This document shows positions 1 to 5,153 of a stretch of 5,469 nt of DNA, piece by piece. Within the stretch, counting starts at the first letter, position 1; each line of letters starts with the position of its first letter. Both the position numbers and the translations under genes were made by a program. The notes beneath the pieces were generated by a model, which saw only the letters and a list, made by a program, of their open reading frames with translations, was not told the origin of the DNA and ran no database searches. The DNA is from Pseudomonas sp. (GTDB taxonomy: Bacteria; Pseudomonadota; Gammaproteobacteria; Pseudomonadales; Pseudomonadaceae), in contig JAPLSD010000453.1 in the NCBI GenBank assembly GCA_026398835.1, positions 1 to 5,469 on the forward strand, given 5' to 3'.

Positions 1-576
1 CCCGACTTCGGCCTGACGCGCAGTGATCACTCCCGGCGCATCGGCGATCAGTGAGGTGTAGCTGAGTTGTTCGCGGGCGTTGGCCAACTGCGCCTGAGCT
101 GCGGTCAAAGCACTCTGGCTACTGCGCAACGCGGCTTGGGCCGTGTCGTACTCGCTCTGGCTGGTGTAGCCCTTGGGCAAAAGTTTCTGTTGGCGGACGA
201 ACGCCGCACTGGTCTGCTTGACCCGCGCCTGTTCCGCAACGACCTGCGCCTGGGCTGAATCAACGTTGGTTTGCAGGTCTTTCGGATCGAGTTTGGCCAG
301 CACCTGCCTGGCCGAAACCCGGTCACCGACATCGACCATACGTTGGATGATTTTGCCGCCTACACGAAACGACAACTCGGTCTGGACCCTGGCCTGGACA
401 TCGCCGGTGAGCGTCACCGACGCCGCGAAATCGGCGGGCTGCACCTCCTGCACAAACACCCGCGGGTGCTGGCGTTCAACAGGCTTTTTATCGCCGCAGC
501 TTAGAGCACTGTTCCAGAGGCACGCAGTGATAAGAGCACACTTTGTGACGAGGGCGCTTGCTCCTGTTCGGCTCAG
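1..576 (-). CDS. RND efflux periplasmic adaptor lipoprotein (HlyD/MFP family), C-terminus beyond window
   Basis: This is the membrane-fusion subunit that links an inner-membrane RND pump to an outer-membrane channel in the periplasm. The minus-strand frame is open from the window edge to a TGA at 655-657. From a CTG at 574-576 it gives 192 residues: a short basic and hydrophobic leader, then a Cys-Gly-Asp-Lys-Lys stretch (Cys27) that looks like the mature lipoprotein end. Next come the first half of a lipoyl domain (about 66-97, with FRVGGKI and VDVGDRV), an Ala/Gln-rich helical hairpin (about 98-171) and the start of the second lipoyl half (LIADAPGVI, 176-184). The barrel and membrane-proximal domains and the pump gene lie outside the window. 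No ATG, GTG or TTG in this frame precedes the leader, so CTG is the best start although the site before it is weak. The Cys27 lipobox (Ala-Leu-Ser-Cys) is imperfect; Ile-Thr-Ala-Cys19 fits better but would leave a very short leader. The family call is firm and the start is not. Confidence 0.85.
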   Translation of the reverse strand, partial: MSRTGASALVTKCALITACLWNSALSCGDKKPVERQHPRVFVQEVQPADFAASVTLTGDVQARVQTELSFRVGGKIIQRMVDVGDRVSARQVLAKLDPKDLQTNVDSAQAQVVAEQARVKQTSAAFVRQQKLLPKGYTSQSEYDTAQAALRSSQSALTAAQAQLANAREQLSYTSLIADAPGVITARQAEVG

Positions 577-660
577 TCCGTGTTCGGGCGCAGCAGCCGT
601 AACCGATTGATACGATTTATCTGAAAGGCTCGCGATGGCTGGTTTAGGGCCGCTTCACGC

Positions 661-692
661 CCCAGCGCGAGCAAGCTCGCTCGCCACAAGGG
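661..692. repeat. REP-like palindromic element
   Basis: The arms GCGAGC (667-672) and GCTCGC (675-680) are separated by AA and followed by TCGCCACAAGG. This resembles the short repetitive extragenic palindromes scattered between genes in fluorescens-group Pseudomonas. It lies between the divergent adaptor and ATPase genes. No run of T follows on either strand, so it is not an obvious terminator. Only one copy of this type is in the window, so repetitiveness is inferred from family knowledge. Confidence 0.6.
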
Positions 693-749
693 ATCACAGC
701 GTCGGTGGCAATCAGGCAAACTGCCGGGCCACGCAGCCGGAAAATCACG

Positions 750-1919
750 ATGCTCAAAACCCTTGCGGTGGCCAATTACCGCTCGATCAATAAATTGGTG
801 ATCCCCCTCGAACGGTTGAATGTGATTACCGGCCCCAACGGCAGCGGCAAGTCCAACCTGTATCGCGCCCTGCGGCTGTTGGCCGAAACGGCCCAGGGTG
901 GTGTTATCAATGCGCTGGCCCGTGAGGGCGGGCTGGATTCAACGTTTTGGGCGGGGCCTGAGAACATCACGCGACGCATGCGCAGCGGCGAAGTGCCGGT
1001 TCAAGGCGGGCCACGGCAAAACGCCGTGCGTCTGCGCCTGGGTTTTGCGGCAGAAGACTTCAGCTACGCCATTGCCTTGGGTCTACCAAAACCGCTCCCG
1101 GAACACGTCTCGTACTTCTCTCTGGACCCGGAAATCAAACGTGAATGCATTTGGGCTGGTCCGATTTATCGCCCGGCCAGCCTGCTGGTCAACCGCGCCG
1201 GAGCCATGATCCGCGCCCGCGAAGGCCACAGTTGGGATGTGCTGGCCCAGCACACGCCGACCTTCGACAGCCTGTTCGATCAGGTCGGCAGCCTGCGCTC
1301 TTCGCCGGAGGTGTTGTTGCTGCGCGAGACTATTCGCGGCTGGCGTTTTTATGACCACTTTCGCAGCGACGCCGAGGCCCCCGCGCGCCAACCGCAATTG
1401 GGCACCCGCACACCGGTGTTGCATCACGACGGGCGCGACCTCGCCGCCGCGTTGCAAACCATCCGCGAAATCGGTGACCCAGAGGCATTGCAGGCAGCCG
1501 TTAGCGACGCATTCCCCGGCGCGACGCTGAATATTGCGCCGCTACAAGGTGGCCGTTTCGCTATCGAGTTTTATCAGGAAGGGTTGCTGCGGCCACTGTC
1601 GGCTGCGGAGCTATCGGATGGAACGCTGCGTTATCTGCTGCTGGTCGCCGCGTTGCTGACCCCGCGTCCGCCGACCTTGATGGTGCTCAACGAACCGGAA
1701 ACCAGCCTGCACCCAGATCTGTTGCCGGCTCTAGCACGGCTGATCATCCGTGCTTCAGAACAATGCCAAGTGTGGGTGGTGTCCCATGCCAGTCGTTTGA
1801 TTGCGGCGTTGCAGCAAGACCCGGAATGCAATTCCATCGTGCTGGAGAAGAATTTTGGCCAGACCGAGATCGTTGGCCAGGGGATGCTGGATGAGCCGGC
1901 GTGGTATTGGCCGGATTGA
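750..1919 (+). CDS. RecF-like AAA family ATPase (AAA_21 / COG4637 type)
   Basis: This is a predicted cytoplasmic ATPase of 389 residues with an ABC/SMC-like head. Visible motifs are Walker A GPNGSGKS (28-35) just after a RecF-like start (NYRSINKL), an ABC-signature-like LSDGTLR (288-294), a Walker B region LMVLNEPETSLHP (310-322) and a switch histidine in VVSHAS (His346). The middle, about 60-280, is the family's insert and has no motif I can name. The whole chain is present, ending WYWPD, so the gene looks intact. I chose ATG750 because homologous proteins as I recall them begin MLKTLAVANYRS; a GTG at 705 would only add 15 unlike residues. GGAA at 739-742 is a modest ribosome binding site. 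The aspartate of Walker B is replaced by Asn314 while Glu315 is kept. Relatives act in DNA repair or defence, but no partner gene lies alongside, so the role is unknown. Confidence 0.9.
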   Translation: MLKTLAVANYRSINKLVIPLERLNVITGPNGSGKSNLYRALRLLAETAQGGVINALAREGGLDSTFWAGPENITRRMRSGEVPVQGGPRQNAVRLRLGFAAEDFSYAIALGLPKPLPEHVSYFSLDPEIKRECIWAGPIYRPASLLVNRAGAMIRAREGHSWDVLAQHTPTFDSLFDQVGSLRSSPEVLLLRETIRGWRFYDHFRSDAEAPARQPQLGTRTPVLHHDGRDLAAALQTIREIGDPEALQAAVSDAFPGATLNIAPLQGGRFAIEFYQEGLLRPLSAAELSDGTLRYLLLVAALLTPRPPTLMVLNEPETSLHPDLLPALARLIIRASEQCQVWVVSHASRLIAALQQDPECNSIVLEKNFGQTEIVGQGMLDEPAWYWPD

Positions 1920-1956
1920 GGGACAGGCAAACACTTAGGCTGATGGTTCTCCTGCG

Positions 1957-3078
1957 TCATGTTCTACGAATGTCTGTGACGGAGTTACGAGGTGTTGTGT
2001 ACCGGGAAGACTGTGATCCTCCGCCAAGATTGTTCAGAGCCGCCTGAGTTTCTGGATTCATCCAGTCATATTGATTCAAATCGATGCCCGGCGTCAGGGG
2101 CGGAGCTGAAGGATCATATAGCCCCGGTGTCAGCGACTCCCTCGGCGAGCGTTGAACAAGCGACGACCCTCGAGAACTGGAAGAATTTGAGGTCTGCGTA
2201 AATACCGTCGTCGTCTTTGCCTTAACCCCACGGCTCGCACGCCAGCTCAAAAAGGTCGCGCCTCCCGCGCCGAGAAGCGACAAAACACCCAGCGCGGCGC
2301 CAACGTAGAGCAGGGTTTTCGAGTCTTCAGAGTCTGGATCTGCGATGTTCAATGCAAGCCTGCCCACACTCACAGTACCTGCGACGATCCCTATCGTTGT
2401 GCCAGTTACCTTGGCGACAGCCCTGCGAGTAACTACTCCCTTCTTCAATGACTTGGCCGCCTCAACAAACCCAATCGAGGGGAATGCACCCACCACCGAA
2501 GCGAGCAGCCCGATCACTCCCAATCCCAGAAACACCCATGACTCCACAGATTCCTGCCCACTCGGATCACTCCGGTTAACCGGATCCCCCAAGCAATACG
2601 CATACGGATTCAACCCGCCCCGCCCAAACGGACTCAATCTGTCCGGGCTATTGAAGCGCATCAACACCGGGTTGAACGCCCGATGCCCGTTGCCCAGCAG
2701 ATAGTGTCCGGTCACTGGGTCCGGGCGCTCGCCGTTGAAACCGAGGAGGCTGCTCAGGCCGCTTTCAGCGCGTCGATGGCCGTAAGGTGAATAGACTTTA
2801 TACCGGTGTTGAACCCCGTCGATGGCGTGCAGGACAGAACGCTGCTGATCGGTGGCCAGTAACTGGCTGTCGACCTCATCACCTTGTCGCTGCTGTAGCG
2901 CGAGCAATTGAGTGCCTTGCTGGAACACGGTCCGCGACGTCTGCCCCTGAAGCTCAGTGGCCAAATGCTCACTGTTATAAAACCGCTGCACCTGTTCTTG
3001 CTCTGAGGGCACAAGCCCGGTCAGCCGATCCAACGCGTCGTAGACGTAATGGCACAAAAGCGTTTCCGGCGTCTTCAT
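1957..3078 (-). CDS. Stand-alone Rhs repeat-associated core protein with membrane segments and disordered tail
   Basis: This 373-residue protein begins with a YD-type repeat (CHYVYDALDRLTGL, 9-22). It then contains the Rhs-associated core: LLGFNGERPDPVTGHYLLGNG (111-131), FNSPDRLSPFGRGGLNPYAYC (142-162) and the closing DPVNRSDPSG (165-174). What follows is not typical core. There are three hydrophobic stretches (about 181-206, 221-244 and 255-277, Gly/Ala/Val-rich), then a basic link (RASRGVKAK) and a Ser/Thr/Pro-rich tail (about 290-373) that looks disordered and contains YDPSAPPLTPG. Pseudomonas genomes carry many such short orphan Rhs proteins, starting the same way and with different C-terminal ends, so I read this as full length and not as a remnant of a giant Rhs toxin. 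An in-frame stop lies upstream and ATG3078 is the only usual start; its ribosome binding site is weak. It converges with the ATPase gene with 37 bases between them. No nuclease motif and no adjacent immunity gene are seen. Function is unknown. Confidence 0.85.
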   Translation of the reverse strand: MKTPETLLCHYVYDALDRLTGLVPSEQEQVQRFYNSEHLATELQGQTSRTVFQQGTQLLALQQRQGDEVDSQLLATDQQRSVLHAIDGVQHRYKVYSPYGHRRAESGLSSLLGFNGERPDPVTGHYLLGNGHRAFNPVLMRFNSPDRLSPFGRGGLNPYAYCLGDPVNRSDPSGQESVESWVFLGLGVIGLLASVVGAFPSIGFVEAAKSLKKGVVTRRAVAKVTGTTIGIVAGTVSVGRLALNIADPDSEDSKTLLYVGAALGVLSLLGAGGATFLSWRASRGVKAKTTTVFTQTSNSSSSRGSSLVQRSPRESLTPGLYDPSAPPLTPGIDLNQYDWMNPETQAALNNLGGGSQSSRYTTPRNSVTDIRRT

Positions 3079-3129
3079 GGCCTGATTCTTCGCGTGAAGA
3101 AGGCTTAGATTGCACGGATATCAGCCCGT

Positions 3130-3159
3130 CGCCTACCTAGCAGAACTGCTAGGTAGGCG
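3130..3159. repeat. Perfect 14-bp palindrome upstream of the rhs gene
   Basis: CGCCTACCTAGCAG (3130-3143) and CTGCTAGGTAGGCG (3146-3159) are exact reverse complements around a central AA. The site ends 52 bases before the rhs start codon. It has no following T run, so it is not an intrinsic terminator. It could be an operator for a dimeric regulator of the rhs gene, a hairpin in its leader RNA, or a dispersed repeat; the sequence does not decide. Confidence 0.75.
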
Positions 3160-3190
3160 CTTGATAACGGAGTTACACAAAGCCGCTGAT

Positions 3191-3222
3191 GATCGTTCCC
3201 ACGCAGGAGCGAGGGAACGATC
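3191..3222. repeat. REP-like inverted repeat (GATCGTTCCC ... GGGAACGATC)
   Basis: Ten-base arms at 3191-3200 and 3213-3222 are perfect complements around a 12-base centre that holds CACGCAGGAGCG. This matches a well-known type of Pseudomonas intergenic palindrome built on CGTTCCCACGC. On the plus strand it is followed by GACTTTTT, which would suit a terminator, but no plus-strand gene ends here, so I treat it as a dispersed repeat. Confidence 0.65.
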
Positions 3223-3237
3223 GACTTTTTCGCGCCC

Positions 3238-3274
3238 AATAAAAAACGCCGACGCTTTACCAGCCGTCGACGTT
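3238..3274 (-). terminator. Intrinsic terminator of metQ
   Basis: Read on the minus strand, AACGTCGACG (3274-3265) pairs with CGTCGGCGTT (3254-3245) through ten base pairs including one U-G wobble. The loop is ten bases and a T-rich tract (3246-3238) follows. It begins 32 bases after the metQ stop codon, the expected place for a Rho-independent terminator. It would insulate the rhs gene downstream. Confidence 0.8.
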
Positions 3275-3306
3275 GAAACCTTGAAAAGGTGTTAAAACGC
3301 GCGAAA

Positions 3307-3982
3307 TCAGAACGCCGGCAGTACTGCGCCGCTGTATTTCTTCGCGATGAAGGCTTTCACTTCCGGGCTGGTCAGCGCCTTGGCGAGTTTCTGGATGGCG
3401 TCGCTGTCCTTGTTGTCCGGACGGGCCACCAGGAAGTTCACGTACGGCGAATCAGCACCTTCGATGACCAGTGCATCCTTGGCCGGGTTCAGGCCGGCTG
3501 CCAGCGCGTAGTTGGTGTTGATCATGTCCAGGTCAACCTGGTCCAGAACCCGCGGCAGCATGGCCGATTCAAGTTCTTTGAACTTGAAGTTGTGCGGGTT
3601 CTTGGCGATGTCTTTTGGCGTGGCCAGAGCGCTCAGCCAGGGTTTTGACTTTCTTCGAGTAACCACCGAAAGGTTCGACGTGAACGCCGATCACGGTTAC
3701 CAGGTTTGTACCTTTGCCTTCATTGAAGCTTTTCAGGTACGGCAGGGTCTGGAAGTAGTTGGCGTCCAGACGCTTCTGATCGACCTGCACGTTCGGTTGT
3801 ACGTAGTCGGTGAAGACTTTGATTTCCAGATCAACGCCTTCTTTGGCGAGGGTCGGTTTGATCAACTCGAGGATCTCGGCGTGTGGCACCGGCGTTGCGG
3901 CAACCACCAGTTTCTCGTTGGCCTGAGCCAAACCCGCAGTCAGGGCAGCCGCCAATGCGGTGAACAACAGAACCTTTTTCAT
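3307..3982 (-). pseudogene. metQ: metQ: methionine-binding protein of MetNIQ-type ABC importer, broken by internal deletion and frameshift
   Basis: The intact family member is a periplasmic NlpA/MetQ protein that hands methionine to the MetNI transporter. Here the first frame (3982 down to about 3632) has a type I signal peptide ending AQA-NE (cleavage after residue 21) and normal MetQ sequence: VAATPVPHAEIL, then DYVQPN, then a stretch ending HVEPFGGYSKKVKTLAE (residue 117). It then runs out of frame to a stop at 3569. The second frame takes up the family sequence at LATPKDIAKNPHNFKFKELE (3627 downward) and continues normally to SGAVLPAF and TGA at 3307. The two parts add up to about 223 residues against about 260 usual. 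Roughly 35-40 codons are therefore missing, including the conserved NDxTNxGRAL ligand-site region. The phases require a net loss of 3n+2 bases. The junction lies near 3628-3632 in GAGCGCTC. The ribosome binding site, promoter and terminator are intact. An assembly error is the main alternative. Confidence 0.88.
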
Positions 3983-3988
3983 GCAGTG

Positions 3989-3993
3989 TCCTT
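3989..3993 (-). promoter_or_regulatory. Ribosome binding site of metQ
   Basis: AAGGA on the minus strand lies six bases before the ATG at 3982-3980. It is the best Shine-Dalgarno match in the window, and it fixes this start together with the signal peptide that follows. Confidence 0.8.
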
Positions 3994-4006
3994 ATCGAAA
4001 ATCACA

Positions 4007-4021
4007 GTCGTCATTGACGAC
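4007..4021. repeat. Short perfect inverted repeat in the metQ leader
   Basis: GTCGTCA and TGACGAC (seven bases each) flank a single T. The centre coincides with the transcription start predicted from the -24/-12 element next to it, and lies 31 bases before the metQ start codon. It may be a small operator or chance. Confidence 0.35.
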
Positions 4022-4023
4022 GG

Positions 4024-4040
4024 CTTCAAGTGAGGTGCCA
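4024..4040 (-). promoter_or_regulatory. Candidate sigma-54 (-24/-12) promoter of metQ
   Basis: The minus strand reads TGGCAC at 4040-4035, five bases, then TTGA at 4029-4026. The consensus is TGGCACG-N4-TTGC. The GG is perfect and the spacing to the -12 G is exact; the C of the -12 GC is A here. A start near 4014 would give a leader of about 32 bases that includes the ribosome binding site. The adjacent sigma-54 activator-like gene makes the match more likely to be real. A sigma-70-like alternative, TTGTTC (4098-4093) and TATTGT (4074-4069) spaced 18, lies just upstream, and either or both could act. Confidence 0.5.
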
Positions 4041-4082
4041 GTGAAGTGCTATCGCTGGCGTGGAGCGGACAATACCGAGATT

Positions 4083-4110
4083 TTTTATTCCCGAACAATA
4101 TCTTTTATTC
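4083..4110. promoter_or_regulatory. Paired direct repeat TTTTATTC, 20-bp period: candidate upstream activator site
   Basis: TTTTATTC occurs at 4083-4090 and again at 4103-4110, so the copies repeat every 20 bases, close to two helical turns. They lie about 70-95 bases upstream of the start predicted for the metQ sigma-54 promoter, a usual distance for an enhancer site of a sigma-54 activator; a LysR-type regulator such as a CysB relative is another possibility. A weak IHF-like match (AATCTCGGTATTG on the minus strand, 4082-4070) lies between the repeats and the promoter. The repeats are seen directly; the role is inferred. Confidence 0.4.
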
Positions 4111-4150
4111 ACTTTCATATTCCATTTTGCTCATACAGGCGCCAACAGCT

Positions 4151-5098
4151 CTACAACACAACCTGTAGCCGCTGGATAGTCTGTTCCAGCAACTGCTTAA
4201 GCGCGCTCAATTGTGAGGGCGTACCTGCCCTGATGACGTGCCCCACCTGTTGCTCGATCAACGGCAACGGCGCCAGGCTTTCCGGCAGGTTCAGATGCTC
4301 CGGCAAAATCTCGTCGCCACTGCTCACCAGCAGTGCAAAGTGAATGACGTTCTCCAGTTCACGGGTATTGCCCGGCCAGCTGTGCCGTTCCAGCAATTGC
4401 TGCGCCGCTTCGCTGATCAACGGCACCGGCAGGTCCAGGCGCTGACTGTAAATGCCGAGGAAATACTCGGACAACGAAAGGATATCGCCGACCCGTTCGC
4501 GTAGCGCCGGCAGCTCCAGTTGGCCTTCGCTCAAGTAGTGATACAGCCGCTCGTGGAATTTCCCGGCACTCACCGCTTGCACCAGGTCGATGCTCGTCGC
4601 CGCCACCAACCGCACATCCACCGGGCTCGGCTGCTGAGCGCCGACACGGGTGACTTCGTGGTTCTCTAGCGCCGCGAGCAATTTGATCTGGATCGGCAAC
4701 GGCAAGTCACCGATTTCGTCCAGATACAAGGTGCCGCCATTGGCTGAACCAAACCAGCCAGCGCGACTGCTGGCTGAACCGGTGTAACTGCCGGCGGCAT
4801 AGCCGAACAACTCGGCATCGGCGTACGTCGGGCTAATCGCCCCGCAGTTGACCGAGACGAACAAACCACCACGGTCACTGGCACGATGAATGTGCCGCGC
4901 CAGCAATTCTTTACCGCTGCCTGTTTCACCGCGGATCAGCACAGAAATCGAACGCGGGGCCAGTTGTTCGAGCTCCTGGCGCAGCTGCCGTGAACGTGGG
5001 TCGACGAACACCAGCGCCTTGGCGCGAATACTCAGGGGGCTTTTTTCCGCATCGGGAAAGGTCAGCAGCGGCTGACCGAAGGTTTCATGCAGGCTCAT
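4151..5098 (-). CDS. Short sigma-54 activator-like AAA+ protein (SfnR-type), with degenerate activation motifs
   Basis: This 315-residue cytoplasmic protein is a bacterial enhancer-binding AAA+ domain with almost no N-terminal sensor domain. Its opening (LLTFPDAEKSPLSIRAKALVF, 11-31) resembles SfnR-family activators of organosulfur genes. Walker A GETGSGKE (57-64), Walker B TLYLDEIGDLPL (123-134), sensor I VRLVAATS (162-169), LPALRERVGDIL (196-207) and WPGNTRELENVI (241-252) are all present. Three things are missing or altered. The sigma-54 contact loop GAFTGA is GSYTGS (103-108). The arginine fingers of the usual FREDLYYRL are His182 and Tyr188 in FHERLYHYL. The last 40 residues show no Fis-type helix-turn-helix, ending instead in a plain leucine-rich helix. 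GGGAG (5109-5105) six bases before the ATG supports the start. It follows the hydrolase gene by 55 bases with no terminator between, and lies 168 bases upstream of metQ. The family is sure; ability to activate is doubtful. Confidence 0.88.
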   Translation of the reverse strand: MSLHETFGQPLLTFPDAEKSPLSIRAKALVFVDPRSRQLRQELEQLAPRSISVLIRGETGSGKELLARHIHRASDRGGLFVSVNCGAISPTYADAELFGYAAGSYTGSASSRAGWFGSANGGTLYLDEIGDLPLPIQIKLLAALENHEVTRVGAQQPSPVDVRLVAATSIDLVQAVSAGKFHERLYHYLSEGQLELPALRERVGDILSLSEYFLGIYSQRLDLPVPLISEAAQQLLERHSWPGNTRELENVIHFALLVSSGDEILPEHLNLPESLAPLPLIEQQVGHVIRAGTPSQLSALKQLLEQTIQRLQVVL

Positions 5099-5104
5099 GG
5101 CAGA

Positions 5105-5109
5105 CTCCC
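5105..5109 (-). promoter_or_regulatory. Ribosome binding site of the sigma-54 activator-like gene
   Basis: GGGAG on the minus strand, six bases before the ATG at 5098-5096, decides this start. The 55-base gap to the preceding hydrolase gene has a run of T (5147-5138) but no stem before it, so co-transcription is likely. Confidence 0.6.
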
Positions 5110-5153
5110 GCCCAAATCCGCCGGAAGACGGGGGCGTTAAAAAAATAAAGGAC

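Noticed and set aside
173..610. 145-codon plus-strand open frame at the left end
   Set aside because: It lies opposite the clear RND adaptor frame and its protein is low-complexity, with no family resemblance; it is a shadow of GC-rich coding sequence.
705..749. GTG start 15 codons upstream for the ATPase
   Set aside because: The added residues (AIRQTAGPRSRK and so on) do not look like the family; ATG750 gives the usual MLKTLAVANYRS start.
1920..1956. Bidirectional terminator between the convergent ATPase and rhs genes
   Set aside because: The 37-base gap has no inverted repeat with an adjacent T or A run.
2345..2704. 119-codon plus-strand open frame inside the rhs gene
   Set aside because: The opposite strand carries the unmistakable Rhs core and hydrophobic segments; this frame is a shadow.
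1957..3078. Rhs gene as a truncated remnant of a large Rhs toxin
   Set aside because: Short orphan Rhs-core proteins with this same opening are common and complete in Pseudomonas, and there is no YD-repeat coding sequence upstream of the start.
1979..3176. ACGGAGTTAC at 1979-1988 and again at 3167-3176, bracketing rhs like a target-site duplication
   Set aside because: A shared 10-mer is expected by chance in 5 kb, the left copy lies inside the rhs coding region, and there are no transposase genes or terminal inverted repeats.
3620..3640. Programmed ribosomal frameshift in metQ
   Set aside because: A slip of one base would not explain the 35-40 missing family residues, and no slippery heptamer is seen at the junction.
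3512..4033. 173-codon plus-strand open frame antisense to metQ
   Set aside because: The minus strand reads as MetQ on both sides of the break; the antisense protein looks like nothing known and has no good start signal.
5138..5150. T run between hydrolase and activator-like gene as a terminator
   Set aside because: No stem precedes the T run on the minus strand, so it lacks the hairpin of an intrinsic terminator.
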